DNA of 18,196 nt from contig CAZPWQ010000069.1 of the NCBI GenBank assembly GCA_964590495.1, positions 1 through 18,196 of the forward strand, read 5' to 3'. The translations under genes were made by a program, and so were the position numbers. The notes below the pieces were generated by a model. The model searched no databases. It had not been told where the DNA came from and worked only from the letters and a program-made list of their open reading frames with translations. This document shows positions 1 to 7,715 of the stretch, piece by piece; the stretch's first letter is position 1; the number at the start of each line of letters is the position of its first letter. The stretch comes from CAZPWQ01 sp964590495 (lineage in GTDB: Bacteria; Bacteroidota; Rhodothermia; Balneolales; Balneolaceae).

Positions 1-639
1 ATTCAATACGATAATGCCTATCCGTGGCTTATGAAGGTATTTCTTACTCCCGGATTTTTGGGATTGGTAGTGGCAGCACTTGCTGCAGCTATTGTCTCGT
101 CAATGGCTTCGATGTTGAATTCCGTAGCTACGATATTTACGATGGATATCTATATTCCGTATTTCAATCAGGATGCTACGGATAAGCAAACCGTAAACAT
201 GGGAAGAATTTCGGCCGGGGTGGCTTTGATCACAGCCGTTCTTATGGCGCCTCAATTGGATACCGTACCCCAGATTTTCCAATATATTCAGGAATATACA
301 GGCATGGTTAGTCCGGGAATACTGGCTGTATTTTTAATGGGATTATTCTGGAAGAAAACGACTTCAAAAGGCGCTATTTACGGGGTCCTGGCATCAATTG
401 TAATTGCAGTGTTTTTGAAAACACCTGCTGTTCAGCTTCCATTTTTAGATCAGATGTTTTATACCCTCATTGGCACAATAGCGATTATTGCGGGTGTTAG
501 CTTAACAACAAATCCCCACGACGAAGATCCCAAAGCTATTCATACTACTGCAGATATGTTTAAAACCAGTCCGGCTTTTAATATTGGTGCCTATGTCATA
601 TTGGTACTGGTAGCGGTTCTGTATGCAGTATTTTGGTAA
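1..639 (+). CDS. SSS-family sodium/sugar symporter, C-terminal part (SglT/vSGLT-like)
   Basis: This is the last 212 residues of an inner-membrane sodium:solute symporter; the reading frame is open to the left edge, so the N-terminal part is missing. The sequence closely resembles the end of Vibrio SglT, a Na+/galactose symporter. It begins in a DNAYPWL segment, followed by AALAAAIVSSMASMLNS, where the paired serines (window residues 33-34) correspond to the sodium-site serines of that family. After these come TIFTMDIY, FQYIQEYTGMVSPGILAVFL and FWKKTTSKGA, and a final hydrophobic helix ends at the stop. galK follows after 53 bp and galT after that on the same strand, so galactose, or a closely related sugar, is the likely substrate. 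The family call is very secure; the substrate is inferred from resemblance and from the neighbours. Confidence 0.93.
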   Translation: MQYDNAYPWLMKVFLTPGFLGLVVAALAAAIVSSMASMLNSVATIFTMDIYIPYFNQDATDKQTVNMGRISAGVALITAVLMAPQLDTVPQIFQYIQEYTGMVSPGILAVFLMGLFWKKTTSKGAIYGVLASIVIAVFLKTPAVQLPFLDQMFYTLIGTIAIIAGVSLTTNPHDEDPKAIHTTADMFKTSPAFNIGAYVILVLVAVLYAVFW

Positions 640-692
640 AGGGGAATATGGAAAAAGTAATAACTCGTTTTTGATCAATATTAAATGCATGT

Positions 693-1886
693 ATGGAACA
701 GTTAATCAGTAAAATATCTGCCGAATTTGAAGTTCGGTTTGAGGGTGAGCCTTTATTTATAAAATCTCCGGGACGGGTCAATCTGATCGGCGAACACACC
801 GATTATAATGATGGATTTGTACTTCCTGCCGCTATTGATAAAACCATTATACTGGCGATTGCACCAAATGAAACTAACCTTGGACGTTTTTATTCGGTGG
901 ATATGGACGAAGTATATAAGACAGATATTTCATCCGATATCCTGAAAAACGGCCGTCAATGGATCAACTATATCCTGGGAGCGGTAGACCAGTTAAAAAA
1001 ACAGGGCAATGAAATCGGTGGATTTGACTGTGTTTTCGGTGGCGATATTCCCATAGGAGCGGGTTTATCTTCTTCAGCAGCACTTGAGAATGGAATCTTG
1101 TTTGGACTTACAGAACTATTCGATATTGAGATCAGCCCCCTTGAAATGGCCCTCACAGGGCAAAAGGTGGAAAATGAATTCGTAGGAGTTCAGTGCGGGA
1201 TTATGGATCAGTTTGTAAATATACATGGAAAAGAGGGATTTGCGCTGAAGCTCGACTGCCGTTCACTCGAGTACGAACTATATCCGTTTCGGAGATGCGA
1301 TATCAAAATTGTTCTGTGTGACACCGGTATCCGCCGTGAACTTGCAGGGTCCGAATATAATATCCGCCGACAACAGTGCGAAGAAGGTGTCAGCACGCTC
1401 CGCGAACATTACCGGGATATAAAAAATCTTCGGGATGTGGATATGTCTGCGTTAAAAAAACACCAGGATAAGTTAAAGCCTGTGGTATATAAACGATGCA
1501 AATATGTCCTGGAAGAGAATAAAAGAGTACATGCCGCCTGTAATGACTTGGTTAATGATGATTTTGAATCATTCGGCCGGCGTATGTTTGAGTCTCATAA
1601 AGGATTGCGGGACAGCTATGAAGTAAGCTGTCATGAACTTGACGTTCTGGTTGAAATAGCTGAAGACAGCACCGGTGTACTTGGATCGCGAATGATGGGA
1701 GGCGGATTCGGAGGTTGTACAATCAATCTGGTCGAAGAAGAGTATGTCTCATCTTTTATAAAAGAAACGAAAGAAAAATATAGAACATCTATCGGTAGCC
1801 CTGTCGAAATTTATTGTGCCAATTTAGGCGGGGGGACGTCAGTTTTATCTGAAGAATCGAGCCGGAGAGAACATTCAAAATTATGA
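693..1886 (+). CDS. galK: Galactokinase
   Basis: This cytoplasmic GHMP-family kinase phosphorylates alpha-D-galactose to galactose-1-phosphate with ATP, the first committed step of the Leloir pathway. At 397 residues it has the usual length. All three family motifs are intact: the galactokinase signature GRVNLIGEHTDYN at residues 27-39, the ATP-binding GAGLSSSAAL at 122-131, and MMGGGFGG at 334-341. R28 and D172 (in CGIMDQF) match the expected catalytic pair. The ATG at 693 is chosen because the signature then falls at the normal distance from the N-terminus; no Shine-Dalgarno sequence is visible, which is common in Bacteroidota. The gene lies between a symporter and galT on the same strand with short gaps, so the three are probably one operon. 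Nothing looks degraded. Confidence 0.97.
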   Translation: MEQLISKISAEFEVRFEGEPLFIKSPGRVNLIGEHTDYNDGFVLPAAIDKTIILAIAPNETNLGRFYSVDMDEVYKTDISSDILKNGRQWINYILGAVDQLKKQGNEIGGFDCVFGGDIPIGAGLSSSAALENGILFGLTELFDIEISPLEMALTGQKVENEFVGVQCGIMDQFVNIHGKEGFALKLDCRSLEYELYPFRRCDIKIVLCDTGIRRELAGSEYNIRRQQCEEGVSTLREHYRDIKNLRDVDMSALKKHQDKLKPVVYKRCKYVLEENKRVHAACNDLVNDDFESFGRRMFESHKGLRDSYEVSCHELDVLVEIAEDSTGVLGSRMMGGGFGGCTINLVEEEYVSSFIKETKEKYRTSIGSPVEIYCANLGGGTSVLSEESSRREHSKL

Positions 1887-1913
1887 TTTTAAAGAAGCTA
1901 ACTACAAGCACTC

Positions 1914-2957
1914 ATGAATCTTAATCTGGACGAGCATTCGCATCGGCGTTATAACCCACTTACGGGAGAATGGATTCAGGTTTCTCCGCACAGGGCCGGA
2001 CGTCCATGGCAGGGAAAACAGGAGAAAACTGCCGGTGAAAATAAACCCCGCTATGACAAAAAATGCTATTTATGTCCCGGTAATGAAAGGGCTGGCAGTG
2101 CTAAAAATCCGGAGTATGATTCTATTTATGTATTCACGAATGATTTCAGTGCCCTTAAACCGGATGTACCATCTAAGACTGAGAATAAAAACGACCTTCT
2201 GATCGCAAAAGGGGAGAAGGGGATATGCCGGGTCATCTGTTTTTCACCGCGTCATGATCTGACCCTGCCGGAGATGGAACTTTCACAAATACGCGATGTG
2301 GTCGATGTCTGGATAAAAGAGTACACCGAACTTGGGAGTCGTGACTATATCAACTATGTACAGATCTTTGAAAATAAAGGTGAGATCATGGGATGCAGCA
2401 ATCCTCATCCACACGGACAGATCTGGGCCCAGGAAACTATTCCCGACGAACCTGCTAAAGAGCTCAGGAAACAAACGGATTATTATGAAAAACACGGTCG
2501 GACGTTGCTGGGTGATTACCTCAACCTGGAACTTGATATTGCCAAACGTATTATTGTGGAAAATGAATCTTTTACGGTACTGGTTCCGTTCTGGTCATTC
2601 TGGCCTTTTGAAACACTTTTGATAAGCCGCCGACCGTTCAGCCGGTTCTCTGACATGACAGGAAAAGAAAAAAACGAACTGGCCGATATCATTAAAAAAA
2701 TAACTATAAAATATGACAATGTTTTCAACGTTAGTTTCCCCTACTCGGCGGGATTCCACCCGGCACCGACCGACGGTAAGGAGCATCCGGAGTGGCATTT
2801 TCACATGCATTTTTATCCGCCATTGCTGCGTTCAGCAACAGTAAAAAAATTCAGAGTCGGGTATGAAATGCTCTGTACACAGCAGCGCGATATCACGCCT
2901 GAAGTCAGCGCAGAAAGACTTTGTGCAGCGAAAGATATTCACTACAAGAGTAATTAA
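1914..2957 (+). CDS. galT: Galactose-1-phosphate uridylyltransferase
   Basis: This enzyme exchanges UMP between UDP-glucose and galactose-1-phosphate, giving UDP-galactose and glucose-1-phosphate, and so uses the product of the upstream galK. It has 347 residues, the normal length. The active-site NPHPHGQIW is present, with the UMP-accepting histidine predicted at H167 (second His of HPH). A zinc site is suggested by C51 and C54 (CYLCPGN) with H114 (SPRHDLTL), and a C-terminal histidine cluster HFHMH lies at residues 295-299. The start lies 27 bp after the galK stop, and a strong terminator follows the gene, so galT is the last gene of the operon. UDP-glucose 4-epimerase (GalE), needed to recycle UDP-galactose, is not in the window. 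Confidence 0.97.
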   Translation: MNLNLDEHSHRRYNPLTGEWIQVSPHRAGRPWQGKQEKTAGENKPRYDKKCYLCPGNERAGSAKNPEYDSIYVFTNDFSALKPDVPSKTENKNDLLIAKGEKGICRVICFSPRHDLTLPEMELSQIRDVVDVWIKEYTELGSRDYINYVQIFENKGEIMGCSNPHPHGQIWAQETIPDEPAKELRKQTDYYEKHGRTLLGDYLNLELDIAKRIIVENESFTVLVPFWSFWPFETLLISRRPFSRFSDMTGKEKNELADIIKKITIKYDNVFNVSFPYSAGFHPAPTDGKEHPEWHFHMHFYPPLLRSATVKKFRVGYEMLCTQQRDITPEVSAERLCAAKDIHYKSN

Positions 2958-2993
2958 CCGGTACCTTTGTTCCCCTTAGGTCCGGCTTTGAAT

Positions 2994-3027
2994 GCCCCGG
3001 GATGAATACCCGGGGCTTTCTTTTTTT
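2994..3027 (+). terminator. Rho-independent terminator of the galactose operon
   Basis: A perfect 8-bp GC-rich stem (GCCCCGGG at 2994-3001 with CCCGGGGC at 3009-3016) encloses a 7-nt loop and is followed by a T-rich run to 3027. It lies 36 bp after the galT stop and separates the galactose genes from the dehydrogenase gene. Confidence 0.92.
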
Positions 3028-3101
3028 ATAAGTTCAATCCGATAACCCCTATCCTGCATTTCTCACGAATTTTATTAAATATCGTTGGGCTTTTGATATA
3101 A

Positions 3102-3132
3102 CAGGAAACTTTCATTTTTTACTGTTTTCCTG
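3102..3132 (+). promoter_or_regulatory. Imperfect inverted repeat upstream of the dehydrogenase gene
   Basis: CAGGAAAC at 3102-3109 is mirrored by GTTTTCCTG at 3124-3132, with one bulged base and a 14-nt T-rich spacer. It ends 22 bp before the first TTG start. It could be an operator or a structure in the 5' leader; there is no run of U after it, so it is not a typical terminator. The repeat is seen in the sequence; its function is a guess. Confidence 0.3.
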
Positions 3133-3154
3133 GAAATAAATTTAATAAGACTCT

Positions 3155-6082
3155 TTGAGCTTGAAGAAACAATCTGTAAATATTTTTCTTTCTAAAATTT
3201 TTCGAGTCTGGATATTAATCACTTTATTTTTTCTGGTATTTAATTCACAAAGTCAGAGTCTTGATTTGAAACCACAGATTTCAGACACAGGCCTGGTTGA
3301 CCGTGTGTATACCCTTGAAGCTGTAATAACAGGTTATCTTGGCAGGGGTGGAGATATCGATGGCATTGAAAACCCAACTCTTCAGGCCAAAGAAGGTGAA
3401 ACAGTACGGATCACCATCATAAACGGCGAAACTCTTGCCCACGATATTGTGATGGAGCAGATGGGCATTGAAAGTGAAACCATCATAGAAGAGGGTGCCG
3501 AAACCAGCATTACCTTTACCGCCAAACAAAACGATACGTACTATTGCAGTATCCCCGGCCACCGGGAGGCAGGCATGGAGGGGCGGTTTGAACTTATCGA
3601 TGCCTCCGCCGGGGATATTGTTGCCGAAGGCGTAATTCCGGAAAAAGACGGAGAGCCACTCAATTTTGATTTCGAATATGGCAGCCTCGAAGACTGGATT
3701 GCTACGGGGGAGGCTTTCGACGGGCAACCCACCTCTGACCGCTCCACCGGGATGTACGAAAAAGATATGGACATTAACATGAGCGGGCAATTTTATATTA
3801 CCAGCGGCGGCACCAAAAACCCGCAGGAGACCGGTACACTGACCTCGAGTTCCTTTGAGGTTACCCATCCGTATGCAGCGTTCAAGGTATCGGGCGGAGC
3901 GCTGAAGAATACGCGAGTAGAATTAATCAATGCCGAAACCGAAGAACCAATTTTTGAAATAACCGGCAATGACCATCACCGGCTCCGCCCGGTTGTCGTG
4001 GACCTGCAGGACCAGGTGGGCGAGCAGATCCGAATCAAGCTGTTTGATGACGAAACCGGCGTCTCGGAAATCCCCTATATCGGCGATAATATCTGGGCTC
4101 ACATCAGTTTTGATGACTTTCGTTTTTATTCCAGCCGCCCGGAATTCCCCAACGAACTCCGAACTGACGACATCACCATTCTTCCCCCGCGGGATATAAT
4201 TGGAAATGCCGGGCTTTCAGGTGAGGATGCCGCAGGGGAGATGGATCTGCCGGATGGATTCTCTGTAACCCTGGCGGCGGCCGAACCGGATGTAGTACGT
4301 CCGATCGCCTTTACGATGGACCATCGCGGGCGCCTCTGGGTGGCCGAGGCGCATACGTACCCCGAGCGCGCCCCGGAGGGAGAAGGGGAGGACCGCATCC
4401 TTATCTTCGAAGACACCAGCGGCGACGGCAAACTCGACAGCCGCAAGGTCTTTATCGAAGGACTGAACCTGGTTAGCGGCCTTGAAGTCGGCCATGGGGG
4501 CGTCTGGGTAGGGGCGGCGCCTGAATTTTTATTTATCCCCATCGATGAGAGTGGTGATAAGCCGGCCGGCGATCCGGAAGTTCTGCTGGACGGATGGGGC
4601 TATGAGGATACCCATGAGACCCTCAACAGTTTTCGCTGGGGACCGGACGGCTGGCTGTATGGTACCCACGGGGTATTCACTCATTCCAATGTGGGCAAGC
4701 CGGGGACTCCGGAAGAGGAGCGCCAGAAATTGAATGCCGGCGTTTGGCGCTATCATCCGACCCGCCGTGAATTTGAGGTATTTGCTCATGGCACCAGTAA
4801 TCCCTGGGGCATTGATTTCAACGACTACGGGCACCTGTTTATGACAGCCTGCGTGATTCCCCATCTCTATCATGTGATTCAGGGGGCGCGTTTCCAGCGG
4901 CAGGCCGGGGAGCATTTCAACCCGTACACCTATGATGATATAAAGACCCACGGCGATCACGTGCACTGGGTGGGAGAGCACGGGCCACATGCGGGCAACT
5001 TACGTTCCGGTGAGGCCGGAGGGGGCCATGCCCATGCCGGGGCGATGTTTTACCTGGGAGCCGAGCACTGGCAGGTGGATCGCAACCGCCTGTTTATGAA
5101 TAACATCCACGGCTACCGGGTCAACAGCGACATTATCGAGCGGGAAGGATCCGGCTACAACGCCCGCCACGGAAAAGATTTTCTGATGACCAACGACTCC
5201 TGGTCGCAATGGCTGGATTACCGCTACGGGCCGGGGGGGGCGGTCTTTGCCATTGACTGGTACGATAAGAATCAGTGCCACAGCCCGAACCCGGATGTAC
5301 ACGATAAAACACTCGGGCGCATTTACAAGGTCAGCCATGAGCAGGATGAATTTATCCGGATCGATTTGTCGGAGAAGTCGAGCCTGGAGTTGGTCGACTA
5401 TCAGCTGCATACCAACGACTGGTACGTGCGCCACGCCCGCCGGATCCTGCACGAGCGCGGCCCCGACGAGCAGGTCCACCAGGCCCTGAAGGAGATTTTA
5501 CATGATAATCCCGATATAACGCGCAAGCTGCGCGCCCTGTGGGCGCTGCATGTGACGGAAGGGGTGACCGACGATGATTTGATTGATCTGCTCAATCACG
5601 ACAACGAGAACATCAGAGGTTGGGCTGTTCAACTGCTGGCAGAGGATGAAGAGGTTTCCGGCCGGGGCCTTCAAAAATTTGCACAGATGGCCGGGGATGA
5701 TTCTTCGGCTCTTGTAAGGCTGTATCTGAGCTCTGCCCTGCAGCGCATCGAGCCCGCCCGGCGATGGGATATCCTGGAAGGCCTCTACACCCACACCGAG
5801 GATGCCGGCGACCACAACCTGCCGCTGATGCTTTGGTACGGGGCCGAACCTCTGGTTGAAATTGATATGAACCGGTCCCTGGATTTGGCTATGAATGCCG
5901 AGCTGCCCAAGATCCTGGCTCATACGATTAAGCGTATTGGAGAAATTGGAACTCCGGAGGCTATACAGACGCTCGAAAAGGCAGAGCAGGAACTCCGGAA
6001 TAAACCAGCCGAGGATCGCTACGATCAGGCCCGGCAGGAACTTGACCTGATTCTCGGTAAACAGACTGATCAATCACCTTAA
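3155..6082 (+). CDS. Secreted cupredoxin / PVC-type dehydrogenase-like beta-propeller protein with HEAT-like C-terminus
   Basis: A 975-residue exported protein with several domains. Residues 1-35 form a signal peptide. Residues 44-150 are a plastocyanin-like cupredoxin with a full type-1 copper set: H96, C131, H136 and M141 (CSIPGHREAGM). Residues 165-330 look like a beta-sandwich (possibly carbohydrate-binding) domain. Residues 363-728 resemble the PVC-type membrane-bound dehydrogenase beta-propeller, related to glucose/sorbosone dehydrogenases, including a calcium-type loop DTSGDGKLD (420-428) and SNPWGIDF. Residues 740-965 are HEAT-like helices. Relatives usually end in a c-type cytochrome, but there is no CxxCH anywhere here. 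An in-frame stop at 3146-3148 excludes an upstream ATG, so the start is TTG at 3155 or, more like a signal peptide (MKKQ), TTG at 3161. The FG-GAP gene follows after 12 bp. The propeller part is unusually GC-rich. The substrate is unknown. Confidence 0.87.
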   Translation: MSLKKQSVNIFLSKIFRVWILITLFFLVFNSQSQSLDLKPQISDTGLVDRVYTLEAVITGYLGRGGDIDGIENPTLQAKEGETVRITIINGETLAHDIVMEQMGIESETIIEEGAETSITFTAKQNDTYYCSIPGHREAGMEGRFELIDASAGDIVAEGVIPEKDGEPLNFDFEYGSLEDWIATGEAFDGQPTSDRSTGMYEKDMDINMSGQFYITSGGTKNPQETGTLTSSSFEVTHPYAAFKVSGGALKNTRVELINAETEEPIFEITGNDHHRLRPVVVDLQDQVGEQIRIKLFDDETGVSEIPYIGDNIWAHISFDDFRFYSSRPEFPNELRTDDITILPPRDIIGNAGLSGEDAAGEMDLPDGFSVTLAAAEPDVVRPIAFTMDHRGRLWVAEAHTYPERAPEGEGEDRILIFEDTSGDGKLDSRKVFIEGLNLVSGLEVGHGGVWVGAAPEFLFIPIDESGDKPAGDPEVLLDGWGYEDTHETLNSFRWGPDGWLYGTHGVFTHSNVGKPGTPEEERQKLNAGVWRYHPTRREFEVFAHGTSNPWGIDFNDYGHLFMTACVIPHLYHVIQGARFQRQAGEHFNPYTYDDIKTHGDHVHWVGEHGPHAGNLRSGEAGGGHAHAGAMFYLGAEHWQVDRNRLFMNNIHGYRVNSDIIEREGSGYNARHGKDFLMTNDSWSQWLDYRYGPGGAVFAIDWYDKNQCHSPNPDVHDKTLGRIYKVSHEQDEFIRIDLSEKSSLELVDYQLHTNDWYVRHARRILHERGPDEQVHQALKEILHDNPDITRKLRALWALHVTEGVTDDDLIDLLNHDNENIRGWAVQLLAEDEEVSGRGLQKFAQMAGDDSSALVRLYLSSALQRIEPARRWDILEGLYTHTEDAGDHNLPLMLWYGAEPLVEIDMNRSLDLAMNAELPKILAHTIKRIGEIGTPEAIQTLEKAEQELRNKPAEDRYDQARQELDLILGKQTDQSP

Positions 6083-6094
6083 AACACTAAAAAG

Positions 6095-7351
6095 ATGGCT
6101 AATATATCTATGAACATACAGGCTATTACTATTATCACAGCTTGTATCTGTGGTTTTTCGTTATGCCAGCAGGCCTATGGGCAGCAAAAAAGCGAAGGGC
6201 TGCATTCATTTGAAAAACTCCAGATCTCATCCACTTTTTACGCCGAAGGTGCGGGTATAGGTGATATTAATCAGGATGGTAACCCTGACGTCGTTGCCGG
6301 TCCTTACTGGTATGAGGGGCCGGATTTCGAAACCCGTCAGGCATTTTATGAGCCGCAGATGTTTGATCCGCGCAACTATTCCGACAACTTTATCGTGGAG
6401 GTCCACGATGTAAACGGAGATGGATGGAATGACATATTAATAGTGGGATTTCCCGGCGAGGAAGCCTATTGGTATGAAAATCCTCAGGACGGAGAGGAGC
6501 GTTGGCAGCGCCATCTGATTCATTCCCGGGTAGATAATGAATCACCCACCTTTCATGATCTGACCGGTAACGGTGAGTTAGAGCTCGTATTTCATACCGA
6601 CGGATACCTGGGATACGCCTCGACGGATTCAAATGATCCGACTCAACCCTGGTCATTTAACCGCATATCAGAGCAAAATGACTGGGGCAAATTTACCCAT
6701 GGTCTTGGCATCGGCGACATTGACGGAGACGGTTTGGAAGATGTTATAAAGAAAGAAGGTTGGTGGAAGAATCCCGGTCCAGATAACCCGGGGGAGCGGT
6801 GGGAATACAATAAAGCCGATTTCGGCACTGATAGTCCCGGTGGAGCCCAGATGTATGTCTATGATATAGATGATGATGGTCATCAGGACGTTATTTCCAC
6901 GCTTGATGCCCACGGCTGGGGGCTGGCCTGGTACCGGCAGGTACCCGGCAGCGAAGCCGGCAGCGAAGCCGTTGAGTTTGAGCAACGACTTATTATGGGA
7001 GAATCTCTCGGGGATAATCCGCATGGCGTGCGATTTTCACAGCCCCATGCCCTGGAACTGGTGGATATCGACAACGATGGCATCAAGGATCTGGTGTCCG
7101 GAAAACGTTTTTGGGCCCACGGACCTCTGGGAGGATTTGAACCCAATGCTCCTGCTGTTGTCTATTGGTTTAAGCTGGTTCGCAGTGGGGAAGGTCGGGC
7201 AAACTTCATCCCATATCTCGTTGATGATAATTCGGGCATCGGCGTAGAAATTGCTACCGGTGATTTAACCGGAAATGGGTATCCTGATATTGTCACCAGT
7301 AATAAACAAGGGACATTTATATTTCTAAATCGTCCCGCTAATGGTGACTAA
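6095..7351 (+). CDS. Secreted FG-GAP/VCBS-repeat protein, predicted seven-bladed propeller
   Basis: A 418-residue exported protein made almost wholly of FG-GAP/VCBS-type repeats. Seven Asp-rich calcium-type loops are visible, beginning at D57 (DINQDGNPD), D105 (DVNGDGWND), D155 (DLTGNGELE), D208 (DIDGDGLED), D257 (DIDDDGHQD), D324 (DIDNDGIKD) and D390 (DLTGNGYPD), which fits one seven-bladed propeller. Many repeats are followed by a Trp/Tyr-rich strand such as YWYE. A signal peptide runs to about residue 30 (AYGQ). Translation may start at M1 or at M6 (6110); M6 gives a more typical signal. The 12-bp gap after the dehydrogenase-like gene implies one transcript and linked functions. A perfect 12-bp tandem duplication encodes GSEA twice at residues 285-292. 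No catalytic residues are recognised; a binding or scaffold role is likely. Confidence 0.85.
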   Translation: MANISMNIQAITIITACICGFSLCQQAYGQQKSEGLHSFEKLQISSTFYAEGAGIGDINQDGNPDVVAGPYWYEGPDFETRQAFYEPQMFDPRNYSDNFIVEVHDVNGDGWNDILIVGFPGEEAYWYENPQDGEERWQRHLIHSRVDNESPTFHDLTGNGELELVFHTDGYLGYASTDSNDPTQPWSFNRISEQNDWGKFTHGLGIGDIDGDGLEDVIKKEGWWKNPGPDNPGERWEYNKADFGTDSPGGAQMYVYDIDDDGHQDVISTLDAHGWGLAWYRQVPGSEAGSEAVEFEQRLIMGESLGDNPHGVRFSQPHALELVDIDNDGIKDLVSGKRFWAHGPLGGFEPNAPAVVYWFKLVRSGEGRANFIPYLVDDNSGIGVEIATGDLTGNGYPDIVTSNKQGTFIFLNRPANGD

Positions 7352-7413
7352 TATGTATTTGCATGCATTTCACTTCGCTTGTTTCCACAAACAGCGGTAT
7401 GTGTGCTTCCTTG

Positions 7414-7480
7414 CCTGTATCACCGAGTTTTCGCAAGGGAGCACCCCCGTAGGGATGCCCAAGGCAAAGTTACACAAAGG
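7414..7480 (-). repeat. Dispersed intergenic repeat, copy C (inverted, with palindromic insert)
   Basis: Read on the minus strand, this segment starts CCTTTGTGTAACTTTGCC, continues TGGGCATCCC, TAC, GGGGGTG and ends AACTCGGTGATACAGG. It aligns with the plus-strand copy at 17585-17645 and with the shorter copy at 7583-7621. A 27-bp part (7437-7463) that can fold on itself is flanked by GCAA on both sides (7433-7436 and 7464-7467), as if inserted with a 4-bp target duplication. The alignment was made by eye. Confidence 0.6.
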
Positions 7481-7547
7481 ATTCTATATCTTATTTCGGT
7501 ACCATTGCACAATTACAAATTACAGAAATAACCAATAACTCCTTCTT

Positions 7548-7570
7548 GCTTCTCGCTTTTTACTTCTTGC
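7548..7570 (+). repeat. 23-nt dispersed repeat, copy 1
   Basis: Begins GCTTCTCGC and ends TTTTTACTTCTTGC. It matches the segment at 10774-10796 at 22 of 23 positions. Both copies lie between genes. Confidence 0.6.
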
Positions 7571-7582
7571 AGGTCTTCCTCT

Positions 7583-7621
7583 GTGGTCCTTTGTGATCCT
7601 TTGCGTAACTCTGTGTAACAG
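7583..7621 (+). repeat. Dispersed intergenic repeat, copy B (short form)
   Basis: It begins GTGGTCCTTTGTGAT and ends AACTCTGTGTAACAG, as in the copies at 17585-17645 and (inverted) 7414-7480, but lacks the GGGCATCCC/CGGGGGTG central block that both of those carry. It therefore looks like the form without the insert. Confidence 0.6.
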
Positions 7622-7671
7622 CTTTTATTGGTTACCAATATTGCCCTTGCTCACTAGGGTGTAACAGCTTT
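7613..7671. repeat. 13-nt direct repeat pair bracketing a small palindrome
   Basis: GTGTAACAGCTTT occurs at 7613-7625 and again at 7659-7671. Between the two lies the palindrome TATTGG-TTA-CCAATA (7626-7640). A further stem, TGCCCTT (7642-7648) with AAGGGCA (7673-7679), lies just past the end of the isomerase-like gene and could act as a weak 3' hairpin on the minus strand, although no U run follows it. Confidence 0.5.
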
Positions 7672-7715
7672 GAAGGGCAGCGTAATATCGAACATTGGCA
7701 TAAAAGTGTTCGAAT

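Larger units (their letters stand above)
7352..7715. other. Convergent intergenic region with dispersed repeats, no supported gene
   Basis: This 364-bp gap lies between the plus-strand FG-GAP gene and the minus-strand isomerase-like gene. A 65-codon frame at 7341-7538 overlaps the FG-GAP stop and has no recognisable protein character. The gap is filled with repeat copies (7414-7480, 7548-7570, 7583-7621), a 13-nt direct repeat and small palindromes, each listed separately. Confidence 0.7.

Noticed and set aside
3281..3868. 195-codon minus-strand open frame
   Set aside because: It lies wholly antisense to the cupredoxin and beta-sandwich part of the dehydrogenase-like gene, whose copper motif and domain order are clear. 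The antisense protein shows no recognisable motif.
4126..6073. Several long minus-strand frames (4126-4542, 4529-4990, 5000-5479, 5498-6073)
   Set aside because: Long antisense frames are expected in GC-rich coding DNA. The plus-strand product matches a known family across this entire stretch.
7341..7538. 65-codon plus-strand frame after the FG-GAP gene
   Set aside because: It overlaps the end of the previous gene and runs through repeat copy C and low-complexity DNA; the product has no signal, domain or ordinary composition.
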